Part shown: piece after piece, positions 1-13,000 of the stretch
Layout of the letters: every line of letters begins with the position of its first letter
Numbering within the stretch: the stretch's first letter is position 1
Origin: Leptodactylus fallax
Taxonomy: Eukaryota; Chordata; Amphibia; Anura; Leptodactylidae
DNA length: 64,000 nt
Assembly (NCBI GenBank): GCA_947044405.1
Contig: CAMRHE010000063.1
Coordinates: 4,390,501 to 4,454,500 of the forward strand
Direction of reading: 5' to 3'
Position numbers and translations under genes: made by a program
Notes under the pieces: model-generated
Told to the model about the DNA's origin: nothing
Seen by the model: only the letters and a program-made list of their open reading frames with translations
The model's database searches: none

Positions 1-544
1 GTTGACGTAGAAGCCATCGAATGTAGTTTACAAGTAAACAAAGTCTAATAATTGGGATTATGTGACCTATATTTTCTAGGCATCACATGATCGTAGTCAA
101 TGCCATTGATTCATGAGGAATTGTGACATGACTAGCTGTCTCCAAAAACTGTCTCACTAGAGTTTTCTTCCATGTCCCATTCATTTGAAGGGCTGAGTTC
201 CCAGAGTTATTGCTAACAACACAATGATTCTTCTACTGTAAGTCCATTGACCTCCAACATTGTTCTGTCCCCTTTAATTTCAGCTCATTCCAGTCTTTAC
301 GGACTTTATGTTCCTCAAAAACAAGAGCTGGTTCTTTGCCTAAGGCAGAAATACCTCCAAGGCTGCTACTAGAGCTCAGAAGTTTAGATGCACAGTCTAC
401 AATGCATTTTATTCAGTGAGCAGATCAAGTCATCACTTCAGTGGTCCTCAATGGTTAGATAGGTCCCTCGAATATTATATGACCATGAAGAACAACCAAT
501 GCTCCTTTTTAGACTCATTTTCCTGGGTCCTGACTTTGGTATCA

Positions 545-776
545 CTTGCACTGCTCTAATGTTGGTTCTGCACCATGTAGGTCCTGCACCCAATGTTACA
601 AACATGACCTGCCATAATGTTGGTTCTGCACTATGTAGGTCCTGTACCCAGTGTTTCACACTTGCACTGCCCTAATATTGGTTCTGCACCAAGTAGACCC
701 TGTACCCAATGTTACAAACATGACCTGCCTTAATGTTGGTTCTGCACCATGTAGGTCCTGCACCCAATGTTTCAAT
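545..776. repeat. 58-bp tandem repeat, four copies
   Basis: Four head-to-tail copies of a 58-bp unit start at about 545, 603, 661 and 719. Each contains the shared core TTGGTTCTGCACCATGTAGG with a few changes. Copies 1 and 3, and copies 2 and 4, share their first bases (CTTGCACTGC versus CATGACCTGC), so the array looks like a duplicated 116-bp dimer. Short open frames across it are by-products of the repeat. Confidence 0.85.
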
Positions 777-2026
777 ACGTATCTTGCCAACATTGTGTGT
801 CATCTCCTGATGCTTTCTTTAAAATCACCAGTGGGTACACATACTTACTATGTACTATAAAAATTGATATAGATTTGCACTCCACAATGTCTTGTTTCCT
901 TACCATGTGAGTGTGTTCCTGAAAGCAGCAAAGGTAAGAAGCCCAGTACCCAATACAAAGGCAGTTTTCTTCACGGAGTCCCAAACCTGACCATCCTAGG
1001 GAGTGAGATAGATAATATCATTACTTAAATGAACACTATATCTGCAGTATTTTATCAATTTTGGAATGTATTACACAACTTACCTGGTGCCTACGTTCTC
1101 GGAGGGGAGTGGTTTCATTTTTGCCCATCTGTAAAGAAACAAAAACTCATAAAGTTAAAAACTCAACTACTGAGTCCCATCTTATCCCTAAGCCCTCTTA
1201 TCAGAGGCTCAACTTGAACCCAAGCCCCAATTCAAAAAATGTAATAGGGCCCCCAACTACGACACCATGGCTCAGGGGACACCAGGAATTCTCCTGTACC
1301 TCTGTGGGTCAGTCCAGACCTTGCTCCAAGCCAATGGTTTACTTACTCTACAAATGGCTGAAAATAATATGTGAATGTCAATTTATACATATTCATTCAC
1401 GAACACCTTGGGCCAATAAAAAAGAACAACACGTAGGTGGCAATATCCTTGAGTTATTATCCTTTCACCTGGGCTACTTATCTCTCCATAAAAAAAAAAA
1501 AACACCAAGGACAGAGATAAACCTACTGCGTCTGAACATTTGTTATCTGTCATATAAACTTGTCAACATATAAATGACACTTTTCTTACCTGGAACTAAT
1601 AAAAGTAAAAAAAAAAAAGTAAATCTAATCTGAAACCATTATGGCATTACCATTATGGATGTTTATGAATCAGGAATATTGGGGCCCAACCACCGGCATC
1701 CTCACCAGTCCTGACAATGGGAATGCCTATTCTCACCCTTCACAGCAAAGAAATTACTGCCCAGAAAAGAGTAGATATGGAAGCTACTTAGAAAGCAGAG
1801 TCTTTGGAAATGAAGACTGAGAGAATCTCCATTTTGTACCTTGTTAAGGTAATAGCTTTTGGACCTGCCACATGTCATAGGTCATTGATGGGGGACTGTG
1901 CCCATCTGTGTTCATCTCCAGACTCTATAGAGAGAATCTTCCATTTGTAAGATGGTTCACTGTCAGTGGCAAGTATGCTAAGTATGGAAATTTATGCTGT
2001 CAAGTTGTATTGATCTGTATTGTCTA
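777..2026. other. No gene recognised
   Basis: AT-rich DNA with A-runs near 1491 and 1609. A 170-codon open frame at 1061-1573 (+) shows no domain, low-complexity composition and no splice or homology signal I recognise. I see no supported gene here. Confidence 0.5.
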
Positions 2027-3158
2027 ATGACCCCGTGTTCTTTCTCCATTGCTCCTGTGTTCTTTCTCCAGTAACCCCATGTTCTTTGTCCAGTGACCCC
2101 GTGTTCTTTCTCCATTGACTCTGTGTTCTTTGTCCAGTGACCCCGTGTTCTTTCTCCAGTGACTCTGCGTTCTTTCTCCAGTGATCCCGTGTTCTTTCTC
2201 CATTGGTCCTGTGTTCTTTCTCCAGTAACCCGTGTTCTTTCTCCAGTGACTCTGTGTTCTTTGTCCAGTGACCCCATGTTCTTTCTCCAGTGACTCTGTG
2301 TTCTTTGTCCAGTGACCCCGTGTTCTTTGTCCAGTGACCCCATGTTCTTTCTCCAGTGACTCTGTGTTCTTTCTCCAGTAACCCCGTGTTCTTTCTCCAG
2401 TGACCCCATGTTCTTTCTCCAGTGACTCTGTGTTCTTTGTCCAGTGACCCTGTGTTCTTTGTCCAGTGACCCCATGTTCTTTCTCCAGTGACTCTGTGTT
2501 CTTTTTCCAGTGACCCCGTGTTCTTTCTCCAGTGACTCTGTGTTCTTTCTCCAGTAACCCCGTGTTCTTTGTCCAGTGACCCTGCGTTCTTTCTCCAGTT
2601 CTCCAGTGACCCTGCGTTCTTTGTCCAGTGACCCCATGTTCTTTCTCCAGTAACGCCATGTTCTTTCTCCAGTGATTCCGTGTTCTTTCTCCAGTGATTC
2701 CGTGTTCTTTCTCCAGTGATTCCGTGTTCTTTCTCCAGTGACTCCATGTTCTTTCTCCAGTGACCCCATGTTCTTTCTCCAGTAAACCCATGTTCTTTCT
2801 TCAGTAACCCCATGTTCTTTCTCCAGTGACTCCGAGTTCTTTCTCCAGAAAACCCATGTTCTTTCTCCAGTGATTCCGTGTTCTTTTTCCAGTGATTCTG
2901 TGTTCTTTCTCCAGTGACTCCATGTTCTTTCTCCAGTGACCCCGTGTTCTTTCTCCAGTGACCCCGTGTTCTTTCTCCAGTGACCCCATGTTCTTTCTCC
3001 AGTGACCCCGTGTTCTTTCTCCAGTGACCCCGTGTTCTTTCTCCAGTGACTCTGTGTTCTTTCTCCAGTGACCCCGTGTTCTTTCTCCAGTGACTCTGTG
3101 TTCTTTCTCCAGTGACTCCGTGTTCTTTCTCCAGTGACCCCGTGTTCTTTGTCCAGTT
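2027..3158. repeat. 22-bp minisatellite, about 51 copies
   Basis: A tandem array of a 22-bp unit, on the + strand CCCCGTGTTCTTTCTCCAGTGA, cut here into its parts CCCCGTG, TTCTTTCTCC and AGTGA. The main variants are CCCCATG, CTCTGTG, TTCCGTG and GTCCAG in place of CTCCAG. About 1130 bp gives roughly 51 units. One irregular junction near 2595-2605 contains a partial unit. No frame of the - strand consensus has a stop codon, and 22 is not a multiple of 3, so translation cycles through all three frames every 66 bp (VTGERT, HWRKNT, SLEKEHG). The long - strand open frames (up to 396 codons) are therefore a product of the repeat, not evidence of a gene. Confidence 0.95.
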
Positions 3159-3285
3159 CGCGGTTCAAATTGCATTTGATTTTCTCAGGAAAATGATATA
3201 CCCTGTCAGCCTTCTCTTCTAGACTAAATATAGTTTTGATAATAGTCTTTCTTCATATGTAAGATCTTCCATACCATGTACAGAA

Positions 3286-3624
3286 TTAAAGGGTTATTCT
3301 GGTAACACAAAGTTACCCTTTATCTAAAGGATAGGGGGTAACTTGCTGATCGGTGGCGACCCCCAATGATCATGAGAACTGGGATGCTCTGTACCACAGG
3401 TTTGAATGGAGCAGCAGGTTGGGCAATGCACATTGCTCCATTTATGTTAAGGAGACCGCTTCAGAGTGCTGTGTTTTGGCTATTCGGGCAGTCCCGTTGA
3501 AATGAATGCAGTGGGGCACTCTGCCTAACCTGCCACTCCATTCAAAGCATCCTAGTACTTGTGATCGGTGGGGGTAACCCCATTAGATAAGATGTAACTT
3601 TGTGTTACTGCAATACCTCTTTAA
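3286..3624. mobile_element. T2/Kolobok-type MITE (TTAA ends)
   Basis: The left end begins TTAAAGGGTTATTCTGGTAA and the right end is its imperfect inverted copy ending in CCTCTTTAA. About 28 bp of terminal inverted repeat includes the shared block TAACACAAAGTTAC. TTAA lies at both termini. The interior (GATCGGTGG... / ...CGATCACC type motifs) is non-coding. TTAA targets with TTAAAGGRR ends are typical of T2-family MITEs described in Xenopus. Confidence 0.75.
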
Positions 3625-6600
3625 TTTGGTTGCCCTCTCTCCAGCTCTCTGATGTCTTTTTTTTATAAACTGGTGCCCAAAACTGGACAGCATACTCAAG
3701 ATGTGGTCATACCTATCCTTAAGAGTAATACTTTCGTATTACATATCTATACCAGTGCTACAGAAACTATAGCAATAAACGATAGGTAAATAACATACAT
3801 GAGGCCCGGTATCTGCATTACATAGGCCGTATCCACACGTTTTAATAGAACACGTTATAAATAATTCATATTTCCGCTGTACATGTGATTCATGTACAAG
3901 AATTTCTCATCTTATCAATATACTGCAATGTAAACAAGTCCAATGTACAGTGGAGAAACAGCAGAAGATATGTCAAAAAGTCCTAAAAGGGTAAACAGCT
4001 CGGCCATTCCCTGAAAAATATACATCCATACAGTACAATGTATGTAACCTAACAGCGCAAAACCAAAGCACAGGGTTTGTATGTACAGGGACTAAAAGCG
4101 TATTCCCATCTTCAACATTTATGGCATATCATCAAGACGTAAAAGCTTGGCAGATGTCCTCTGTCCACTGTCTTTAGCTCAGGAGTCTCTACCTCTTGCT
4201 CTCCAACCCATCCCTAAGGGTTTGGTCAGGGACGTAGCTATAGGGGATGCAGAGGTCACGATCACTACCAGGCCCTGGAGTGTGAGGGTGCCCAAAGGAT
4301 TCCCTACGACATAAGAAGATGCCAGTATTATAGACAGCACATGGTAAATGGGGTCCCAATACAGATTTTATATGGGAGGCCAGGAGCTTCAATTTAGGCC
4401 TCTGCTTCCCACTGTCTGCACACATGGTCAGAGATGGCAGATTATGTTTTATGGAAGTCAGTAACACTGTTTTGGTCAGTGGTGACCCTGTTCACAGTAG
4501 CCCACTAAATACAAACTCAAATAGGGGAACAGGGAGACACCTAGGTGCAGATAAGCACAAACACCATAAGGGTAGTAAAGATTACTCCCCTACATGCATG
4601 TGGTCTTTTCCTTGGCATTTATGGGGCTAACAGGAGAAGTCAAGGGCTATGGAAAGCAGGAGGAACAGGAGTCACAGGGACCTTTGTTTTCCAGATCAGT
4701 AAGGGTCCCAACAGTGCACCTGCACATCAGGCATTTATAGCGTGGGTTACGCTACATATGTTGAAGATAGTGTTAACCCTGTAAAGGCTATGTCCATCTT
4801 TGCAACCACTTTATGTTTATTTTAATGTATGGCAAAAATTAAATATAAGCACCGTAAAATAAAAAATAGGAAACTTTTGAAAAAAAGTCTCAATTAAAAA
4901 TCTTTCGTTTTGCTTCTACAGCTTCTTTGCAGACCTGTGTCTCCATGGTAACAGACAACAAACAAATCTTGTGTAGTCTGATGCTGCAGTCATACAGTAC
5001 AGCACTCCTTTCTATCTGTCCATATCTTTGTAGGTTTTCAAGATGCAGGGGAAAGATGGAAGAACAAAGATAGTGATCGTATGAAGTGGTCATAGGTCCG
5101 TATGACCAGCCATTGCTGTAAGAGAACCACAGAAGTGTCAACGACAGGTGTCTTTCATTTTAGGGGCCATTCACATCACATTTTGATCATCAGTTTAACT
5201 GATCAATTTTGTGGATGCAAATACAGACAAAAGCGGATGGAATCTGTTGACCATCCATGTACGGTTCACACTAGCATCGGCCTTTCCGTTGTCCTGGGTC
5301 CATCACATAATTAACTATAATGTGATCCGTCAGGTGTCCGTTCTCTAAAACTGAAACCACCAGACAAAAAAGTTGGTCTTGGTTCTGTAATCTAGGGGTA
5401 TACTGAGTAGCAAGTGTTCAGAATTGACATTGCACAGTTCCCCTTGAATTCAGAGGACTGTCCAAGTAATACATGGACGTGCTTAGTCCTCCAGAGTGAG
5501 AGACACTCTTTGTAGACACCCTCTAGTCTGGATAATAGATGATAGTGCTAAATGGGGAGCTCTTCTTTATAGTAAGGAATTAAAATGTTGTTATCCAGAC
5601 AATTTTCTAATATTTTTTCATGCTTAAAATGGAATTTCTATCCTACTTAGCTAAAAATCCCTGGTTTAGACTAAATTAGTCAACGTACTAAAATCTCAGA
5701 TTGTACGCACCGTGTACACCTCATAGCTGCAGATATAACAAGAACCCACACGCATTACATTCACGTACCAGACCAAGCCAATCCCTCGCTTACAACCAAT
5801 CCTGTCAGAATGGGGAAATACAGGAAAATAACCCTTTATGTTCAGACGGTGCATTTCCTTCATTTTCCAATACAAGTCATGAGTTCTGATTTGTTAGAAG
5901 TTTAGTGGATTTGTCCACCTTCCCTGGCTGTGTCCTTACCCCTGCTTTCCCTGGCCGGTGTTCCTTGGTGTATGTTTCTAGGACAGGCAGCCTGGCTTCT
6001 CTGCAGATCTTTATTGTTATTTCTTCTGACAGCCTTCCAAGCCTTGTCACAGTCCCCACCTACCGGTGATGCTGAGTCAAAGTGCATTGAATTAGGGTAG
6101 AGGATGTTACACCTCTTAAAGGGACAGTGCCTGAGTTAACAGCATCATAGATATGTATATAGTTTTAACAAGGACTGGATTTTCTGTCTGTTATATTGTA
6201 TAATCTGTCTATGACATAACACTTTTGACCCATATAGTTATTTGTAGTTTGTATTCATTGGGGCAGATTTATTAAGACTGGCATATCGTATACCAGTCTT
6301 AATAGAGGCCTCCTCATAAATTAGTTGGACATTCCTGCACCAGAATGGAAATGTACACCAGTTATGAATTACACTAGTGCTTTGAAATCCTTAGAAAACT
6401 GGCATGAGTTATAATGAATCGGTCGGTCCAAGGCATCCCACCTCCGCCCCGTCCCGCTCCACCCACATTCACACAATGTGGCGAGTGAGGCACAGATTGG
6501 GGCTTGTGGCACACCTTGGATGCAAAAAAGGGCCTTGCGCCAAACGTGCACCGCAATGTCATTCCTCTATGCCAGAAATCTGGTGTAGAGAGATTGATGA

Positions 6601-8340
6601 ATTCCCCCCAACGTGTCCTTCTTAAGGCAGATTCCATCCAGAATTCGAAGAGCCGAAGTAAGACGGCAAAAAATAAGGGCCCTGCTCAATTTTGTTATGT
6701 ATTCCATGACTGATTCAGAACCCGCAGATTAGTCCCATTCATCTGAGACTAATTGGCAAGCCAAGTCCACGGCGGAAAGCCAGAGGGCTGGAAAGTGGAG
6801 AACAATTTTAGGCAAAAGTCTGCCTCCAATTCCTCTTCACTTTTGGATGTGTGAACATACCCTTATAACGGAAATCAGCTCTCCCTGAACTGATCTTCTG
6901 CTTGTAGGCACCAACCACACCATATAAACAAGGTAAAGTATGGAGGGAGGGATGGTTTTCGATCTTATAGTCCCTATAAACAATGTAATGAAATGGTTAT
7001 ACAAGATTAGAAAAAACAAGGCTGATTTCTTCCAAAAATTGCTCCACTCCTGTTCACAGGACATGTATGGTATTGCAACTCATCTGCATTCACGTTAATG
7101 TAGCTGAGCTGTAATACAAGACACAATCTATGCACAGACAACTCATATCCATATGTTATGCTCTCCTTGGGATCCCTTCTATTGGGGATAGCTGCAAAAA
7201 TAGGCTCTGCAACTGGAGGATCTTCCAGGAATTACTCTGAAGGCTCATTATTAGGGGTAGGGGTGGGAATCTTGATTAGGAAAGGAGATGGAAATTGTGC
7301 CCCATACCCTTTTTAGGGAGTCTTGGCATTTGCTACTGTCAGTCTCTCCTAAAACTATATGGCTGGACCCACAACCATGTCCCATGAATACAGTCATGTA
7401 GTTCATTGTGCCAGCCATACGCATAAGAAAATTATGGGTTGATGCTGACAGGACAATGCTGCCGATAATCCATGCAGCCAAATGGGCGAGAACCGATCGC
7501 AGTAGATATTGTTCCTTCCGCATTCAGTTTGGTTCGACCTGTATAATCATGTGCCGATCCGCATGTTTCTTATTGATCAGCATTTCTGTGTAATAGAGCC
7601 TTAACCCCCCCCCCCCCACAAACAGCAGATAAGGGGGAGATAAGAATTGAGTAATTGGATTTTATAGCCTATCCTTTGGTTCTTGGGAGATAAGCCACTG
7701 CCAGAGATGTCTAAAAGTGGCATACTCCATTAAAGAGAACACATGCATGCTCGGCCGAGTGTGTATATAGCAGGGGGTTGGAAGGGATAGCCCATTTGTC
7801 TGTGTTTGACCAGCCTTAGGATCAGGGCATCTTAATGTGAGTAACAGGAATCCAAAACTGGTGTTCGGTGCTGTTTCCTATCTAACAGACGCTCTTGTAT
7901 TAAGGGGGTGCCTCTTTTATTAGAATGTAACCTCTGTGTTGACATACACTGCCTGTGCCAAATGCCAAGCCCTCATGATAATCCTTCCAAGTTGCACAAA
8001 TTGCCCCCAGAACACAATGAATGCAGGGAAAAGGTCAGTGAATGTAACTCCAGACTAGAAGTACAAAGCAAAACTAGGGATTAAATGTGAAACTGCCATG
8101 AAGGCAGAATAACATAGAGACTCCATTCATGTCATCGAAGGGGCTGTCTGGTTTAGAAAGTCCATTCTCATATACAATGGTTGAGAAATCTGATATAGGA
8201 GTTCCCCTATTGAGGATCGCTTGGACAGACACTGGTTATAAAGAGAGTCTCTTGCTCTGGAGGACCTGACAGGGCCTCCCAGAACAGACTTGCTTGGGGG
8301 ACACATGGCACCACAGCACCCTACGTTTGTTTAATAGAAA
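3625..8340. other. Intergenic, repeat-rich, no gene seen
   Basis: No coding exon recognised on either strand. The stretch holds one arm of an X-box-carrying MITE (about 4900-5010), a dispersed repeat near 5160-5390, a solo TTAAAGGGA-type end near 6116, and a C-run near 7606. The short open frames have no domain or recognisable homology. Confidence 0.5.
4900..5010 (+). repeat. X-box MITE, one arm
   Basis: This is one arm of a repeat also present at about 41030 and 47085. It contains CTCCATGGTAACAGAC, followed by GTGTAGTCTGATGCTGCAGT. The motif at 4939-4952 fits the RFX-factor X-box pattern. The partner arm seen in the other two copies is not clear here, so this copy looks truncated. Confidence 0.5.
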
Positions 8341-8399
8341 TATATTAAAAGTTCTTTATTTATTTGTGTTATGGTCCCTATGTTATCCTTCATTTTAAT

Positions 8400-8960
8400 G
8401 TTTTACAGTTTTTTTCCCCTCAGGTTGATGTTATATAGTTTTTTCCCCTTCAGGTTATTTCATTCAAGTTAGAGTTATGTTCTTCCCGCACTTTTACCTC
8501 AGCTGTTGGCACTTCTGGAAACTTCAAAAGGGGCGTGTCCCGCTAACAGCTGATTGGCTGGCCGGCAGTTTAGGCGGGAATTTCAAAGATAAATAGCTGG
8601 ACAGTCAGCTGTTAGCGGTCTGTGGGCAGATCTTCTCTCAAGAGCCCCCGCCCAGCCTTCCCTTTGTTTTTTAACTTCTAATTTTCTCTCACGGTGTTTG
8701 TTGTTGGGGTAAGTCTATCAGCTAATGCTGATAGGACTGTGTTTCAGTTTTTATTGATGGATTAATTAATTAATTATGATTACTTTTCTGAATTATTTAT
8801 TGATTATTTATTTCATTTTGGTTTACCTTAATAAACACCGTGTCCAATTTCATCCATTAAAATTTGTGTCCGTGTTTTAATTATTATTTATATATTTATA
8901 GGTATATATATAATTTTTTTATTAGTTAATGGGTGCTTGTCGTGCCATGACCTTTTCTAT
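8400..8960 (+). promoter_or_regulatory. LTR-like or promoter-like block
   Basis: Several signals fall in the order expected of an LTR or an orphan promoter. A duplicated 30-bp T/C-rich motif (about 8405-8460) is followed by a CCAAT-type GATTGG at about 8553 and a GC-rich stretch. AAATAGCTGG at about 8592 could act as a TATA-like element. A possible splice donor GGGGTAAGT lies near 8706, and AATAAA at about 8830 is followed by a T-rich region. I cannot find convincing TG/CA ends or a target duplication, and no retroviral-type gene adjoins it, so the class is uncertain. Confidence 0.25.
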
Positions 8961-9659
8961 ATTACATGGGCAACCCAGTGATTTGAATGGGCGCTGTGTA
9001 ATGCTCTATTTCCCCTGTGATGGCGCTGAAGGTAGACTGAACACTTACTAGTGAGTTCAATGACAATATCTGATCACGGGGGTCTTACCAGGGAGGACTG
9101 AATGTACTCGAATGCTACTCTATTACTCTGTCATCCAAGTGGCTTCTGTCCCCCACTGTCTTCAATGGTGGGTTCCTTTCTTATGTTAGGGAGCAGGATA
9201 GGACCTGCTCTATAATCATCAGGATAGAACGGAGAATCGGACCCTCCATGGGATGCGCCTCAGCCTGCACGCTTGGTTGTGTGCATGAGGTCTTAAGTGG
9301 ACAATAACTCTCATCAGTTACTTCAGACTTGTGCTTTGAAACCCTTAGGCCTGATACAAAGCCTACTAGGGCCACCTAACTCATCAGATGACACCTTTTG
9401 ATCTCCATCTTCTGTGGACATTATGCTGTGGAAAATATATACTAAGCTGCTACTTGGAAGCCAAAGTAATGGCAAACTACTCAGAATATTCAACTGTGTG
9501 GGGCACCCTAGGCCCACTCCTTAGATGTAAGACTATTCTGCTGGGTTCACCCATTCTTCCAGGATGCCGGGAGGTCATCCCTTTTTTGGGGAAGCCTCCT
9601 GGACGTTCTGGGAGAGTTGGCAAGTATGCTCTAAAGGTACACTCTGGCTGTAACACCAA

Positions 9660-9675
9660 TACTTCACATACTTTA
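9660..9675. repeat. Target-site duplication, LINE 3' side
   Basis: TACTTCACATACTTTA, 16 bp, is identical to 15563-15578. The two copies bracket the L1-like element exactly and show that it arrived by target-primed reverse transcription. Confidence 0.9.
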
Positions 9676-10078
9676 GTTTCAATATTTTTTATTCAATTTT
9701 TCAAAACACAAAAACAAAGAACAAAATGAGTAGATATTGCGATATACAGTTAATATACATTGTAATACAGTTTCAAGATATATTCTTAGAACCGCATATC
9801 TTTAAAACCAAATATAAAGATTACTTTGAAAGTGAACATTAGTAATAACATATAGGCACATATATTAGGCTGTGGTTATCTACCTCTAGGGTGTATTCTC
9901 CGTAAACAGTTTTCCCTTCTACATGAGATGTTTAATTGTGCAGAGGACGTTTGACTCGTACCCGCGACATTGGCTATTCCTCCCCAGTTCCCCTTTCGAC
10001 GGGGTTGGCGAGCTTCATATCCCTCTCTATTTCTGTCCCAACTTCCTCTATTGGGTTTCAAATACCATTCAATTCTTT

Positions 10079-13000
10079 TTACGTGACAAATCTAGAATGT
10101 ATCCACGCATCCCAAATTATTTCGAATCTATGAAACGAGTAATTACCCATTGCGATCACCCTTTCATAAGAATATGTATTGTTAATGGCTAGTAACAGGG
10201 CCGACATAGGCGGGGAGGCTGTTGCCCTCCATCTCTGTACCAACATTAGTTTAGCCATCGTTAGAATTTTACAAATAAGTTGCTTATGCCTATTCAGTTC
10301 TCCGGGAATGCCAAGTAGCAAAATCGCCATATGTGCAGTAGGGGGGAGACGTACATCAAACAATTCAGAGAGCATTTCGAAGACACTATCCCAGTAACCT
10401 CGAATTATAGGGCAAGTTCCCAGAATGTGAAGAAGGGTTCCTCTGTCTCCACATCCCCTCCAACAATTCCCAGACATGGAGGGATACCCTAACTGCAAAG
10501 TAGATGGAGTTCTATACCACCGTAAAGTGACCTTCATTGCTGTCTCTATGTGGGTGCTACATTTTAAAGACAGATGGATCAGTTTAATCGTTCGTTGCCA
10601 GTCGTCTGGAGTAATGACCATTCCTAAATCTCTCTCCCAACAACGGAACGGAGTGGATCTAGTAAAAGTCGAAATTCCATCCATTTTATCATAAAGAAAT
10701 CGTAATCCCCTCACATTGGTCGACAACCAAGCAAAAAGTGAACCGTTATGGGGCAGGGTCGTCACAGGGTGTTTAGATATGAAGTGCCATATCTGAAAAT
10801 ATTTAAGGAAATCGCCTACGTGGATTCCGTATTTTTGTCTAAGATCCACAAACGGTATAGGCTGATTAGAGTCAGAGTATAGTTGAGAAATCTGCGTGAT
10901 CCCCCCTCAATTCCCAACCCGAGACCCCCATGCCATCAATCATCCAGGCCATCAATGACAGAGGCATTTCTGTAATATGAAAATGTTTCACTGGGTTTGC
11001 TTTCCCATGGATTAGCTTCCATGCCATTAGCAAAGCGCACATAACTGGGGAGAAGGATCCCGGAGCCGGGATGTTCCAGAAGGGCAGCCACAGCGCATCT
11101 TCTAACTTTAGGGGAGATATAAACACCTGCTCTATATGTAGCCATGGAACCGAGGTATCCATTGACTTTCACCTTGCACACTGGGTGACCAGTGATGCTA
11201 TATAGTAATTCCTCACCACTGGTACTCCCAACCCTCCTGCCTCTCGTTGCTTAAATAAAAAGCTTTTATTGATTCTAGGCCTCCTACCATTCCACACATA
11301 TTTTGAAATCACCCTTTGTGCTGACTCAAAAAAGGAAACCGGAATGGATATTGGGAGCGTACGGAACAAGTACAATAGTCTAGGCAATAGCAGCATCTTA
11401 AAAGCCGCTACCCGTCCTATCCAAGAAACATCCATTTTAGACATTCGTTCGGTCTCTTCTTGCAATATTTTTAACATTGGGATATAATTACTTTTGTAGA
11501 GGGTTCCTAGTGATGTTGTCACCTGTATCCCCAAATACTGAACAGTGTCCTTCCTCCAATCAAAATCATAAGTCGATTGTAGATGCTGGAGCAAGGGTGG
11601 AGGGACATTAAAAGGTAATGCCTGCGATTTGGCCATGTTTAATTTATAAAATGATAATTGCCCAAAAGTACTAATAGTGTCCATAAGATGAGGAATAGAT
11701 AGTTGCGGATTAGACAGAGTGAGGATAATATCATCAGCATATAATGATATAAGGTGAGATTTATCTCCTATGTCAATGCCTCCCACTCTCGGGTCCAATC
11801 TGAGTATTTGGGCTAAAGGCTCCATAGAAAGGACAAATATCAGGGGTGATAGGGGGCACCCCTGTCTGGTCCCATTCGTAATGAGGAATGGATCCGAGAC
11901 TACTCCATTAGTGAACACCTTCGCAGAAGGTGCTGAGTATAACGCTTCAATCGCTCTCAAGATAGCTCCAGAAAACCCCATACTTCCAAGCACCGAAAAG
12001 GCATACGACCAGCAAATGCGGTCGAACGCCTTCTTTGCGTCCAATGCAAGGATCACCGCCTTTTCCTTTCTAGAGTCGACATGGTGTATTATATTCAATA
12101 TACGTCTGGTATTATCATATGATTGTCTCCCTTTAACAAATCCCACTTGATCATAATTTATCAAACTTGGGAGACAGAGTGCCAGTCGGCTCGCTATTAC
12201 TTTAGCGTAGATTTTTAAATCTGTGTTCAATAGCGATATTGGTCTGAAGTTCTGGGGGCTGGTGGCGGGTTTGCCAGGCTTTGGCAACGTAACTATCAGG
12301 GCTTCTTGATTTTCTTTTGGGATGACCCCAGAATCAACCACGGCCGTCAGAAATGACAGCAGCGGGCTCATCAGGGCTGGGAAAAAGCATTTATAATATT
12401 CATTAGTAAGGCCGTCAGGGCCCGGAGACTTATGTGATGGCAGTGATTTAATGATGGATAATAATTCTGTTGAAGTAATAGGCGCGTTCAAGGAGTCCAA
12501 CTGTGACTCCGTGAGTGTGGGTAGTTGAGCCGCCTTGAGGATCCGTTCAATATCCTGAGTTGTCGGGGGTACTGTCGAGGAGTCGTCTGCTAGGTTGTAA
12601 AGGCCTTCATAAAAATGCTTAAAGGCGTTAGCAATGCCAATAGGGTCATAGATTTTATATGAACCATCCTTGCTATACATAAATGGAATCCTGGATTTTG
12701 CCTGCTTTTGTTTCAGCTTGGATGCTAGAAGTTTGCCCGCTTTGTTAGATTGAGAGTAATATGTAGCTCTAATCTTTTTCAAGTTTCTCTCATATTTATG
12801 TAATAAACAAGCAGTTAACTGCTGGCGTAAAGCTATTAATTCCGTTGCACGTGAGTGAGACGGAGATTGTTTATTGCTGGTGTCTATAGCTCTTATCTGA
12901 CGGAGTAGACGATCTATTTCTGCCATCCTATTTTTCTTTTCAATATGCCCTAGGCGAATAAACGTTCCCCTAATAAAGGCCTTGTGAGAATTCCACAATA

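Noticed and set aside
1061..1573. 170-codon open frame near the left edge
   Set aside because: No recognisable domain, low complexity, passes through an A-run; chance frame.
545..3158. CRISPR-like repeat arrays
   Set aside because: Repeats are directly adjacent without unique spacers, and the DNA is eukaryotic.
1978..3175. Long - strand open frames (396, 273, 255 and 124 codons)
   Set aside because: They are all frames of the same 22-bp tandem repeat, which has no stop in its consensus. No promoter, splice or conserved-protein evidence.
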